A stretch of DNA of 39,276 nucleotides, from NCBI GenBank assembly GCA_029247585.1, contig JAQWKY010000034.1, positions 1-39,276 of the forward strand. The letters are read 5' to 3'. This DNA comes from Flavobacteriales bacterium. GTDB taxonomy: Bacteria; Bacteroidota; Bacteroidia; Flavobacteriales; UBA7430. Shown in pieces: positions 18,815 to 30,292 of the stretch. The notes below the pieces were generated by a model. That model made no database searches. It saw only the letters and a list, made by a program, of their open reading frames with translations, and was not told the DNA's origin. A program made the position numbers and the translations under genes. Position 1 is the first letter of the stretch, and each line of letters opens with the position of its first letter.

Positions 18815-19774
18815 TCACCGATTTAAAACCTCCAACCTGTCTCTCATGAGTTGATTCTTGAGCGCGTCTAAACTTTCAAATTTTTGTTCTTTTCGAATCC
18901 AATCATCAAAAAAGATGACCAAACGTTCTCCATAAATGTCTTCATCAAAGTCAATGATGTGTACTTCAATGGTTTTTTCGGATCCGTCTATCGTAGGTCG
19001 AACACCAATATTTAACATTCCCTTATACTCTTTCCCTCTAACCAAAACTCGAACTGCATAAACTCCATTCGCTGGGATTAATTTGTGCGAATCCACCACT
19101 TTAATATTTGCCGTTGGAAATCCAATTTTATGCCCTAAATGGTTTCCTTTTACAACAATCCCCGACAAACAAAAATCGTGGGTAAGATAAGCTCGGGCTG
19201 TTTTGATATCACCCGATTCTAGGGCCTTCCGGATCTTCGTGGAACTCACAGACACTTCTTGAACATCTTGTGCAGATATTTCCTCTACTTGAAAGCCATA
19301 CAAAGGACCGAATTCTTTTAGATGTTCAAAACTGCCCTCTCGGTTACGTCCGAAATGATGATTGTATCCAATAACCAATCGACTCGTACCAAGTTTATTC
19401 ACCAATACATCTCGAACAAACTCTACGGAAGATAAACGTGAAAACTCTCTCGAAAATGGATGTATGATCAAATGATCGATACCGGCCTGCTTCAAAAGTT
19501 CAATTTTTTCGTTTTTGGTAGAAATGAGTTTGAGGCTGTTGTCCGAAAACAGAACAATTCTGGGGTGTGGAGAGAAGGTCAACAAAACAGTCTCTCCGTC
19601 AATCGCGTTTGCGATCTTACGCAGTCGATCAATGATTTTTAAATGCCCAATATGCACCCCATCAAAAGTACCGGTGGTAACAACGGCATTCTCCACCTTT
19701 TCAAACGCTTCTATAGAATGGTATATTTTCACAGACAGAAATCTAAGGATTTTATTCTCAGCAACTAAAGACAT
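18815..19774 (-). CDS. ribF: Bifunctional riboflavin kinase / FAD synthetase
   Basis: VVTTGTFDGVHIGHLKIIDRL; GNHLGHKIGFPTANIKV; NIGVRPTIDG. Real start may be the GTG at 19732 (VKIYHSIEAF). Confidence 0.94.
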   Translation of the reverse strand: MSLVAENKILRFLSVKIYHSIEAFEKVENAVVTTGTFDGVHIGHLKIIDRLRKIANAIDGETVLLTFSPHPRIVLFSDNSLKLISTKNEKIELLKQAGIDHLIIHPFSREFSRLSSVEFVRDVLVNKLGTSRLVIGYNHHFGRNREGSFEHLKEFGPLYGFQVEEISAQDVQEVSVSSTKIRKALESGDIKTARAYLTHDFCLSGIVVKGNHLGHKIGFPTANIKVVDSHKLIPANGVYAVRVLVRGKEYKGMLNIGVRPTIDGSEKTIEVHIIDFDEDIYGERLVIFFDDWIRKEQKFESLDALKNQLMRDRLEVLNR

Positions 19775-19853
19775 TATAAACTAGGTCTATAAGCGACACC
19801 AAAATTAGTAAAATAAAAAAGCCAAGACTATTATCTAATTAAATAAAATTCGA

Positions 19854-21419
<1,566 letters not shown>

Positions 21420-21429
21420 ATAAATTAAA

Positions 21430-21666
21430 ATGGTCGTAGAAATTATCACACCCGACGCGAAACTATTTGAAGGTGAAGTCAATTCCATTAAGCTTCCTGG
21501 AGCAAATGGTGGCTTTGAGATTTTGAACAATCACGCACCTATCATTTCAACTTTAACAGCTGGTGAAATTTCAATTGCATTGGACCAAGGTCAAAATGAA
21601 TCTTTTGAAATACAGGGAGGCGTTATTGAGATGCAAGACAACAAAATTATCGTTCTGGCTGACTAA
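21430..21666 (+). CDS. atpC: F1Fo ATP synthase subunit epsilon (short form)
   Basis: EIITPDAKLFEGEVNSIKLPGANGGFEILNNHAPIISTLTAGEI, immediately after atpD. Confidence 0.94.
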   Translation: MVVEIITPDAKLFEGEVNSIKLPGANGGFEILNNHAPIISTLTAGEISIALDQGQNESFEIQGGVIEMQDNKIIVLAD

Positions 21667-21685
21667 GTCGTTCGAGACATTTCAG

Positions 21686-21715
21686 AAAAGGGGCTTTATT
21701 AAGCCCCTTTTTTTG
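21686..21715 (+). terminator. Rho-independent terminator after atpC
   Basis: AAAAGGGGCTT-TATT-AAGCCCCTTTT followed by a T-run. Confidence 0.9.
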
Positions 21716-21728
21716 TCTACAAGATTTT

Positions 21729-21736
21729 TATCTTTG
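21729..21736 (+). promoter_or_regulatory. Candidate -7 box for bioFDA
   Basis: TATCTTTG 10 nt upstream of the bioF ATG. Confidence 0.45.
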
Positions 21737-21746
21737 CAGCATACCC

Positions 21747-22853
21747 ATGAACTATAATATAAAAGACAAAATACGCAACAAACTCTCAAATCGGGAAGAG
21801 CAAAGCAGCCTTCGATCCCTGAGTGACAACTCTAACCTTATTGACTTTTGTTCAAATGATTATTTGGGTTTCGCAAAGACTTTACCCTGTAAAAAATCAA
21901 CGAAACAGGGAGCAACAGGATCTCGACTAATCAGTGGTAACTCCAGTCAATTTGAAAGCCTAGAGCAAAAAATTGCCAAATTCCACAATGCTGAATCGGG
22001 TATAATTTTCAACTCAGGCTACGATGCCAATATCGGCTTGTTTTCATGTATAGCGGATAAAGGAGATACGATCATTTACGATCAATACATCCATGCCAGC
22101 ATAAGAGATGGAATACGCCTTTCTAATGCCCGATCCTTTTCTTTTGAGCACAATAATATTGACGGTTTAGAGAAAAAACTTCAACAAGCTAGTGGTCACA
22201 TTTTAGTTGCCATCGAATCTGTTTACTCCATGGATGGGGATAAAGCTCCTTTGGAAAAAATTGTAGCTGTTTGCGAAAAATACAAGGCTAATATCATTCT
22301 GGACGAAGCACACGCAACAGGAGTTTTAGGTAAAAAAGGAGTAGGTTTAGCACAAAGTCTGAACTTGGAATCCAAAATATTTGCGCGCATTCACACCTTC
22401 GGGAAAGCCATGGGATGCCATGGCGCGATTGTTCTTGGGTCAAAAGATCTAAGAGCCTATTTAATCAACTTTGCACGATCCTTCATCTACACAACTGCCC
22501 TTTCAGAGCATAACTTAAATGCCATACAAAGTGCTTATGAAAAACTTAATGATGCAGAAGAAATCATTGGTCAACTACATGACAACATTGGCTTATTTCA
22601 ATCTTTACTTTCTAAGAATCTGCAATCGAAATTAATCCCGAGTACAAGTCCAATTCAAGGCATTTTAGTCCCGGGAAATAAAAACGCAAAAAAAGCAGAA
22701 GTCGAATTACAGGCTAAGGGCCTTGACATCCGAGCCATCCTACACCCTACCGTTCAAAAAGGTGCCGAAAGAATTCGAATTTGTATCCACAGCTTCAACA
22801 CCAAAGAAGAAATAAAAATGTGTGTAGAATGCATAGAAAAGTTAATCATATGA
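21747..22853 (+). CDS. bioF: 8-amino-7-oxononanoate synthase
   Basis: IDFCSNDYLGFA, GSRLISGNSSQFESLEQKIAKFHNAESGIIFNSGYDANIG, ILDEAHATGVLGKKGVG, HTFGKAMGCHGA; next to bioD and bioA. Confidence 0.92.
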   Translation: MNYNIKDKIRNKLSNREEQSSLRSLSDNSNLIDFCSNDYLGFAKTLPCKKSTKQGATGSRLISGNSSQFESLEQKIAKFHNAESGIIFNSGYDANIGLFSCIADKGDTIIYDQYIHASIRDGIRLSNARSFSFEHNNIDGLEKKLQQASGHILVAIESVYSMDGDKAPLEKIVAVCEKYKANIILDEAHATGVLGKKGVGLAQSLNLESKIFARIHTFGKAMGCHGAIVLGSKDLRAYLINFARSFIYTTALSEHNLNAIQSAYEKLNDAEEIIGQLHDNIGLFQSLLSKNLQSKLIPSTSPIQGILVPGNKNAKKAEVELQAKGLDIRAILHPTVQKGAERIRICIHSFNTKEEIKMCVECIEKLII

Positions 22854-23467
22854 AGCGATATTTTATAACAGGTATTGGGACTGAAGTGGGAAAAACAATT
22901 GCTTCAGCCGTCATCACGCAAGCCTTGAAAGCGGATTATTGGAAACCTATTCAGGCAGGCGAGTTGGAGTGTAGCGACCAAATGAAAGTTAAAGCTTTAA
23001 TCGATAATGATACGTCCGTGTTTCACCCTGAATCCTATCGTTTGAATCAGCCCATGTCTCCCCATGCAGCGGCAGAACGAGATGGCATTGAAGTAAATCT
23101 TTCATCTGTAAAAATCCCCGTAACAAAAAATCATCTGGTTATCGAAGGTGCCGGAGGCTTACTTGTCCCTCTCAACAATAAGGACACCATTCTCGACCTT
23201 ATTGAAGCATTAGATGTTGAAGTCATTTTAATCTCTCGCCATTATTTGGGAAGTATCAATCATACGCTGATGAGTATTGAAATTCTTAAACAACGAAACA
23301 TTTCTGTAAAAGGCGTTTTATTCAACGGCAATGAAAATAAAGACACCGAATCTATCATTACTGAAATGAGTGGCATTGAGGTTCTAGGAAGAATTGATGA
23401 ATTAGATAAATTGGACAAAAGTCACATTCTTTCTATGGCAGAAAAATTGAAGAATAGCTTAATTTAG
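22850..23467 (+). CDS. bioD: Dethiobiotin synthetase
   Basis: MKRYFITGIGTEVGKTIASAVITQAL; VIEGAGGLLVPLN. Start corrected to 22850, giving a 4-bp ATGA overlap with bioF. Confidence 0.94.
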   Translation: MKRYFITGIGTEVGKTIASAVITQALKADYWKPIQAGELECSDQMKVKALIDNDTSVFHPESYRLNQPMSPHAAAERDGIEVNLSSVKIPVTKNHLVIEGAGGLLVPLNNKDTILDLIEALDVEVILISRHYLGSINHTLMSIEILKQRNISVKGVLFNGNENKDTESIITEMSGIEVLGRIDELDKLDKSHILSMAEKLKNSLI

Positions 23468-23492
23468 TTATTAATTACTGATCGTCTGTAAA

Positions 23493-24761
23493 ATGAGTCT
23501 GGTAGAAAAAGATCAAAAATACATCTGGCATCCTTTCACACAAATGAAGACTGCCGAACCGGCACTTCCCATTGTAAAAGGAGAAGGCACATTACTCATA
23601 GATGATATGGGCAATAGTTATATCGACGCCATATCTTCTTGGTGGGTGAATCTTCATGGACATAGTCATCCTTATATTGCAGAAAAGGTTTACGAACAAA
23701 TGCAAAAACTAGAACACGTTGTTTTTGCCGGGTTCACGCATCAACCAGCGGTTGATCTGTGTGAGAAGCTTTCAAAACATATGCCGGATAACCAAGCCAA
23801 ATTTTTCTTTTCAGGAGACGGGTCATCTGCTGTGGAAATCGCCTTAAAGATGAGCGTGCAATATTGGAGAAATAAAGGGGAAAATAAAACTCGATTTGTC
23901 GCTTTAGACGGTGCTTATCACGGAGAAACTTTTGGCGCAATGTCTGCCGGAGCTAGAAGCATTTTCTCAGCTCCTTTTTCAGACTTACTTTTTGAGAGCA
24001 CACACATTCCCTTTCCAAAAGATGAACAGGCAGCGATGCAAAGTTTAAAAACTGAAATTGCTAAAGGTGATGTTGCCGCTTTCATATTTGAACCCCTAGT
24101 ACAAGGGGCTGCAGGAATGAGAATGTACAAACCTGAAACACTAAACAAACTCCTTCAAATCTGCAAAGAAGCAGGCGTATTGTGTATTGCTGATGAAGTT
24201 ATGACTGGATTTGGAAGAACAGGAACCACTTTTGCCGTAAACCAAATAGAAGCCAAACCCGATTTCATCTGTATGTCTAAGGGCCTTTCTGGTGGGACCC
24301 TCCCGCTTTCTTTGACCAGTTGTACCCAAGCCATATACGAGGCCTTCTTGGGGGACGACATTCAAAAAGCCTTTTTGCATGGACATTCATTCACGGGCAA
24401 TCCTGTTGGATGTGCAGCAGCTCTGGCAAGCTTGGACCTACTTGAGAAAAAAGAGTGCCAAGAGGCCATTAAAAACATTACGTCAAGTCATAAAACTTTT
24501 GCAAAAAAGCTAGAAGCGCTTGAAATCATCAATGAGATACGTCAAACGGGCACCATTCTAGCTCTAGAATTGAAGGCCGACAGCTCCGGTTATGCAAGTA
24601 GCATTCGTCAAAAATTATATACGGACTTTTTAAACCAGGGTGTGTTACTTAGGCCTTTGGGGAATGTCATTTACATTTTACCCCCCTACTGTATCCAAGA
24701 AAAAGAATTGAAAAAAGTTTACAAGGTCATCCAAGATAAGCTTACCGAATTATCCCAATAA
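23493..24761 (+). CDS. bioA: Adenosylmethionine-8-amino-7-oxononanoate aminotransferase
   Basis: IWHPFTQMKTAEPALPIVKGEGTLLIDDMGNSYIDAISSWWVNLHGHSHPYI; CIADEVMTGFGRTGTTFA; SKGLSGGTLPLSLT. Confidence 0.96.
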   Translation: MSLVEKDQKYIWHPFTQMKTAEPALPIVKGEGTLLIDDMGNSYIDAISSWWVNLHGHSHPYIAEKVYEQMQKLEHVVFAGFTHQPAVDLCEKLSKHMPDNQAKFFFSGDGSSAVEIALKMSVQYWRNKGENKTRFVALDGAYHGETFGAMSAGARSIFSAPFSDLLFESTHIPFPKDEQAAMQSLKTEIAKGDVAAFIFEPLVQGAAGMRMYKPETLNKLLQICKEAGVLCIADEVMTGFGRTGTTFAVNQIEAKPDFICMSKGLSGGTLPLSLTSCTQAIYEAFLGDDIQKAFLHGHSFTGNPVGCAAALASLDLLEKKECQEAIKNITSSHKTFAKKLEALEIINEIRQTGTILALELKADSSGYASSIRQKLYTDFLNQGVLLRPLGNVIYILPPYCIQEKELKKVYKVIQDKLTELSQ

Positions 24762-24770
24762 TTCAACAAA

Positions 24771-26813
24771 TTATCTGTAAAGCTGGACTGTTCCCCGATA
24801 AACCTCTTCTTCTTTAGTTACCTTGTTCCCAACCTTAAGGACATAAAAGTAGGCTCCGTTGGGTAATTCATCGTTCTGATGCGTGGACTGACCATCCCAC
24901 ATACTTCCATCAATCCCGTAAGACCCATTTCGGTATACCTCATCGCCCCAACGGTTGAAAATACTCATATTGCTGTAGGAATAAAACTCTTCAGTAAGAT
25001 CTCCTATTTTAAAGAAATCATTCTCACCATCACCATTCGGAGTAATGACATTTGAAACTTCCAAATCCTCCATGAAAAGAATATTAAAAGCAAGCGTAGT
25101 ATCACAACCGGTGTACGTAAGGAGGTAATCTCCATAATCGCTTACCCTAACTAAGGTCTCAAGCGAGTCTTCTTGAGAAAACTCTATGACACCCGAATTA
25201 GAAAGAAAATCCCATTGACCTTCATCACTCCAAGACTTAGCTTTTACTTGGGTTTCCATTTCATCACGAATAAGAGGCTCATAAGTTAGCTCTGGGACTC
25301 TTTGTATGAATTCAAAATCTATCGTATCTGATGTTTCACAGATCAAATCCGTAAACTTCAACTGATAATACCCAAATTCATTTGCCCAAAATTTAGGTTT
25401 ATACCAATTTTCAGAACTTAAAAAACCGTATCCTGATTCCTGTACTGAAATCACCTCCCAAAGAACAGAATCTTGTTCTAAAAACCGTGTTCCCAATAAA
25501 TCTAAATCCTTATCACACAATGCAGGGCCGTTTGATGAAACTACAGGAGCTTTAAAAACATCCAGTTCAAATTCTTTCTGATAATCACACCCATGATTAT
25601 CGGTAATCGTCATTACATAAGTATGAATCCCTGAAGTAGTTGGCTGAAGGACTAACTGAGTAGAATCTGTCTCCGGGTATACAATAGATGAAGGCTCTTC
25701 TGAGCAATCCCACTTAAAATCAATAATCTTCGCATTTAATAATTCGGTTTGCCCATCAATATTGATAAATAAATTCCAACTACAAATGAATCCATTATCT
25801 TGTTCCAAATGATCTGTAATTTTTAGAGTCCATTGTCCATTAGCTGTTGATCCATTAAAATCTGAAAAATCTCCAGAAGGCCTGTAAGTTCCAGGGATCA
25901 TGGATTTACCACCATACAAAGGGCTGACTATCGTGTTGTCTAAGGAATTTGTAAGAACCCCAAACCCTGGATCTAAAGACCAGCAGTACTCCCAGCAATC
26001 ACCTGCTCTTATAGTGTCCTCCGCTAGGTAATCATTATCAATGGCATCTCCTAACCAATATTCAACCTCACTACCAATATCATCAAACAACTGAACTTCT
26101 TTACCATTTGGAGAAATTAAGGACATCTCCAAATCACCCAAAAAAGAATGCTCTATATTAACGCATACTTTTACAGAATCTCCAACCCCAAGGGTCGTCG
26201 CTGGATCAAAACCAGATACATTAAAATCCGTTTCATAGGAAACTCCAGAACCATCGGGTAGATATATACCATCTCCAAAATTTTCTCCCCCAACTTCATT
26301 CCATGAAATCGGTTGATAAAAATTGGTCAAGGAATCTCCACGGGTAACTCCCGGAATAATTGTAATAGAATCCGAAGCACAAACATTATGAAGTTCGGGC
26401 AACATATCTTTGCCCTCATTGTAATAAAAGACAGAAGCACCTACCCCAGGATTATCAAAAACAACCCTCAAAGAGTCAAATGCCTCACAACCACTATTAT
26501 CATAAGCACGAACTCGAATTGGATATATGCCTAGCTGAGAAAAGCTGTAATTGTTAATTAATTGCTTATCAGAAAACACAACTTCTTTAACTCCCGAAGT
26601 CAAACTATCAAAATAAGTCCATTCAAAAAACAAATCCTGGTCGGGGTCATTAGTTACAGCGCTCAAATCAAAATCGTAGCATGCGTCCAACTCACCAATA
26701 GGATTGATCCAATCACTCGACTCAATTTTTACAGAAAACTGACACGTATCGTCATCCTGAGCTGAAAGGTTTAATGCAAATAATGCACCCAAAAGAAAGA
26801 GTAATTTTTTCAT
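24771..26813 (-). CDS. Secreted protein with proprotein-convertase P-domain-like region and gliding-motility (T9SS type B) C-terminal domain
   Basis: Signal peptide from MKKLLFLLGALFALNLSAQ (start corrected to 26813); VKVCVNIEHSFLGDLEMSLISPNGKEVQLFD...GTYRPSGDFSDFNGSTANGQWTLKITDHLEQDNGFICSWNLFI; C-term ITPNGDGENDFFKIGDL...MSIFNRWGDEVYRN..YDGQ-like..NGAYFYVLKV. Confidence 0.88.
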   Translation of the reverse strand: MKKLLFLLGALFALNLSAQDDDTCQFSVKIESSDWINPIGELDACYDFDLSAVTNDPDQDLFFEWTYFDSLTSGVKEVVFSDKQLINNYSFSQLGIYPIRVRAYDNSGCEAFDSLRVVFDNPGVGASVFYYNEGKDMLPELHNVCASDSITIIPGVTRGDSLTNFYQPISWNEVGGENFGDGIYLPDGSGVSYETDFNVSGFDPATTLGVGDSVKVCVNIEHSFLGDLEMSLISPNGKEVQLFDDIGSEVEYWLGDAIDNDYLAEDTIRAGDCWEYCWSLDPGFGVLTNSLDNTIVSPLYGGKSMIPGTYRPSGDFSDFNGSTANGQWTLKITDHLEQDNGFICSWNLFINIDGQTELLNAKIIDFKWDCSEEPSSIVYPETDSTQLVLQPTTSGIHTYVMTITDNHGCDYQKEFELDVFKAPVVSSNGPALCDKDLDLLGTRFLEQDSVLWEVISVQESGYGFLSSENWYKPKFWANEFGYYQLKFTDLICETSDTIDFEFIQRVPELTYEPLIRDEMETQVKAKSWSDEGQWDFLSNSGVIEFSQEDSLETLVRVSDYGDYLLTYTGCDTTLAFNILFMEDLEVSNVITPNGDGENDFFKIGDLTEEFYSYSNMSIFNRWGDEVYRNGSYGIDGSMWDGQSTHQNDELPNGAYFYVLKVGNKVTKEEEVYRGTVQLYR

Positions 26814-26933
26814 ATTCCTATACTGAACTTCGCTTGTTTTGGTAAAAATCGTAAAATTCAATTTACTAGACAAAGTGGACAAATATAACTTTTTTTAACT
26901 GCTGTAGCAATTTAGTATTTGCCCCAAATAGCT

Positions 26934-26941
26934 TAGTTTTG
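26934..26941 (+). promoter_or_regulatory. Candidate -7 box for lepA
   Basis: TAGTTTTG immediately upstream of the lepA ATG at 26947. Confidence 0.4.
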
Positions 26942-26946
26942 CAGTA

Positions 26947-28740
26947 ATGGAACAAGAAAATATACGCAACTTTTGCATCATTGCACATATCGACCATGGG
27001 AAAAGCACATTGGCCGATCGACTTTTGGAACATACACGTACCGTAAGTGAGCGTGAATCCCAGAATCAACTCTTGGATAATATGGACCTCGAACGTGAAC
27101 GAGGAATAACCATCAAGAGCCATGCCATTCAAATGGAATTTCTATACAAGGATACAACCTACAGGCTCAACCTGATTGATACCCCCGGGCACGTTGATTT
27201 CTCATATGAAGTTTCTCGTTCCATTGCGGCCTGTGAAGGCGCACTGTTGATTGTTGATGCTGCACAAGGGATACAGGCACAAACCATCTCCAACTTATAT
27301 TTAGCCCTCGAAAACGATTTAGAGATCATCCCTGTCCTCAATAAAATCGATTTACCAAGTGCTAACCCTGAAGAAGTTAAAGATCAAATCATTGATTTGA
27401 TTGGATGCGACTCTGAAGATATTATTCCTGCCAGTGCCAAAACTGGTATTGGTATTCAAGACATACTAGAAGCAATTGTAAATCGAGTTTCTTCTCCTGA
27501 AGGTGATGAAAACGCTCCGCTACAAGCACTTATTTTTGACTCTGTATTCAATCCCTTTCGTGGTATTGAAGCCTATTTTAAAGTCGTAAATGGAAGTATT
27601 CGAAAAGGAGATAAAGTGAAATTCTTTGCAACCGGCAAAGAATATTTCGCAGATGAAATTGGAGCTTTAAAGCTAGATCAAGAGCCTCGTAAAGAGATAA
27701 AATCTGGTGATGTAGGTTACATCATTTCAGGAATCAAAGTAGCCAACGAAGTAAAGGTTGGAGACACCATAACGCATACAGAGACGTCTTGCGACAAGCC
27801 TATTGAAGGTTTTGAAGACGTAAAACCCATGGTTTTTGCCGGTATTTACCCTGTGGACACCGAAGACTACGAGGAACTTCGAACCTCAATGGAAAAATTA
27901 CAATTAAACGATGCCTCGCTTACTTTTGAGCCAGAATCCTCTGCTGCTCTAGGCTTCGGTTTCCGTTGTGGATTTCTAGGAATGTTGCACATGGAAATCA
28001 TTCAAGAACGTCTGGAACGAGAATTTGACATGACCGTTATTACTACGGTACCTAACGTATCTTATTTTTCGTACTCCAAAAAGGATGAAAAGCTTTTGGT
28101 AAACAATCCATCCGACCTGCCCGATCCTTCTGTTATTGAAAAAGTTGAAGAGCCTTATATTTCGGCTCAAATCATTACCAAATCTGAATATATCGGTGCC
28201 ATAATCACCCTATGTATCGAAAAACGTGGTGTTCTCAAGAATCAAATTTACCTATCAACAGATCGAGTAGAATTGAGCTTTGAATTGCCACTCGCTGAGA
28301 TTGTATTTGATTTCTATGACCGTTTAAAAACCATTTCCAGGGGTTATGCTTCCTTTGACTAGCAGCCTATCGGATATCAACAGTCCAACTTGGTGAAAAT
28401 GGATATCCTATTAAATGGAGATCAAGTTGATGCACTTTCAGCTTTAATTCACAGAGACAATGCACATAATATCGGTAAAAAAATATGTGTTAAACTTCGC
28501 GAACTTATCCCAAGACAACAATTTGACATTGCGATACAAGCAGCTATTGGAGCCAAAATTATTTCTCGTGAAACCGTAAAGGCTTTACGTAAAGATGTAA
28601 CCGCAAAATGTTATGGGGGAGATATTTCCCGTAAACGAAAGTTGTTAGAAAAGCAGAAAAAAGGTAAAAAGAGAATGCGTCAAGTCGGGAATGTGGAAAT
28701 TCCACAATCTGCATTTATGGCGGTTCTTAAACTCGATTAA
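26947..28740 (+). pseudogene. lepA: Elongation factor 4 (LepA) interrupted by one in-frame TAG at 28360-28362; possible pseudogene, split gene, recoding or sequence error
   Basis: ORF 26947-28362 ([24 protein letters not shown]...[13 protein letters not shown]) and ORF 28390-28740 (...[113 protein letters not shown]) share a frame; 471 + 1 + 125 codons matches full-length LepA. Confidence 0.9.
28372..28408 (+). other. 7-bp inverted repeat (GGATATC...GATATCC) downstream of the lepA TAG
   Basis: Arms at 28372-28378 and 28402-28408, 23-nt loop, beginning 9 nt after the TAG. Confidence 0.5.
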
Positions 28741-28749
28741 ACCTGCGCA

Positions 28750-30291
28750 ATGAAAAATAAAATAAAAGCACTTAATGCAAAAATAGCAGAAGCCCAAAAA
28801 GGAGGAGGCGATAATAGAATTGATGCACAACATAAAAAAGGAAAATTAACTGCTCGAGAACGCTTACATTTTCTTTTGGATGAAGGCTCTTTCGAGGAAA
28901 TTGGCATGTTGGTGACGCATCGATCGACCAATTTTGAACTTGATAAACAAAAATATTTAGGCGACGGAGTTGTAACTGGATACGGTAACATTAACAATCG
29001 ATTGGTTTATGTATTTGCCCAAGACTTCACGGTTATGGGTGGTTCTTTAGCCGAGGCTCACGCAGAAAAGATTTGTAAAGTAATGGATCTCGCCATGAAA
29101 AATGGCGCACCCATTATCGGCTTGAATGATTCAGGTGGAGCTCGTATTCAAGAGGGTGTAGTATCCTTAGGTGGCTATGCAGATATTTTCTACAAAAACA
29201 CGCTAGCTTCTGGAGTCATTCCTCAACTTTCAGCCATCATGGGGCCCTGTGCCGGTGGTGCCGTTTACTCTCCTGCCCTAACAGACTTCATCATGATGGT
29301 AGAAAACACTTCATACATGTTTGTTACCGGACCCAACGTCGTAAAAACCGTCACCCACGAAGAAGTGAGTTCCGAAGAGCTTGGTGGAGCTTCTACACAT
29401 TCCTCAAAATCGGGTGTGGCACATTTCTCATGCGCAAATGAACTTACACTGATTGAAGACTTAAAAACTCTTTTATCATACGTCCCTCAAAACTGTGAAG
29501 AAGAAGCTCCTGCCATTCCTTACACATTATCTGATGAGCGGAGAGAAGTCCTAAACAACATCATTCCTGAAAACCCGAATCAACCCTATGATATCAAAAC
29601 CGTTATTGAAGGAATTGTTGACATAAACTCTTTCTTTGAAGTTCATAAAAATTATGCCGAAAACATTGTTTGCGGTTTTGCTCGTATGGGTGGGAAATCA
29701 ATCGGCGTGGTGGCAAACCAGCCCGCTTTTTTAGCAGGGGTTTTAAATATTGAAGCCTCCACAAAAGGAGCCCGTTTTGTTCGATTCTGTGACTGCTTCA
29801 ACATTCCTTTATTGGTTTTAGAAGACGTTCCCGGATTCTTACCCGGAACTGACCAGGAATGGAATGGGATCATCACACATGGAGCCAAACTATTGTATGC
29901 GTTTGCTGAGGCTACCGTACCACGTATCACCGTCATCACGCGTAAAGCTTACGGTGGTGCTTACGATGTAATGAACTCCAAACACATTGGCGCCGACATG
30001 AATTACGCATGGCCATCGGCAGAAATTGCCGTAATGGGGGCTAAAGGAGCTGCTGAAATTATCTTCAAAAAAGAAATTCAGGAAGCAGATGACCAAGAGG
30101 CCAAATGGAAAGAAAAAGAACAAGAATACGCAAACCTGTTTGCAAATCCATACAATGCCGCTGCACGTGGTTATGTGGATGAAGTTATTGAGCCTGCACA
30201 AACTCGTCAGAAATTGATGAAGGCATTTACAATGCTCCAAAATAAAGTAGCAACACTACCAAAAAAGAAACACGGAAATATCCCACTATAA
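28750..30291 (+). CDS. Acyl-CoA (propionyl/methylmalonyl-CoA type) carboxylase beta subunit
   Basis: [121 protein letters not shown]. Confidence 0.95.
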   Translation: MKNKIKALNAKIAEAQKGGGDNRIDAQHKKGKLTARERLHFLLDEGSFEEIGMLVTHRSTNFELDKQKYLGDGVVTGYGNINNRLVYVFAQDFTVMGGSLAEAHAEKICKVMDLAMKNGAPIIGLNDSGGARIQEGVVSLGGYADIFYKNTLASGVIPQLSAIMGPCAGGAVYSPALTDFIMMVENTSYMFVTGPNVVKTVTHEEVSSEELGGASTHSSKSGVAHFSCANELTLIEDLKTLLSYVPQNCEEEAPAIPYTLSDERREVLNNIIPENPNQPYDIKTVIEGIVDINSFFEVHKNYAENIVCGFARMGGKSIGVVANQPAFLAGVLNIEASTKGARFVRFCDCFNIPLLVLEDVPGFLPGTDQEWNGIITHGAKLLYAFAEATVPRITVITRKAYGGAYDVMNSKHIGADMNYAWPSAEIAVMGAKGAAEIIFKKEIQEADDQEAKWKEKEQEYANLFANPYNAAARGYVDEVIEPAQTRQKLMKAFTMLQNKVATLPKKKHGNIPL

Positions 30292-30292
30292 G

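Noticed and set aside
22781-22849. N-terminal extension of bioD in the ORF track
   Set aside because: Overlaps bioF out of frame; real BioD starts at MKRYFITGIGTEVGKT (22850).
26814-26882. N-terminal extension of the P-domain protein (MSTLSSKLNFTIFTKTSEVQYRN)
   Set aside because: A canonical signal peptide begins at the internal Met encoded at 26813; the extension is probably upstream untranslated sequence.
28360-28362. TAG reassigned as a sense codon genome-wide
   Set aside because: ruvB and bioD in this same window terminate with TAG at expected protein ends.
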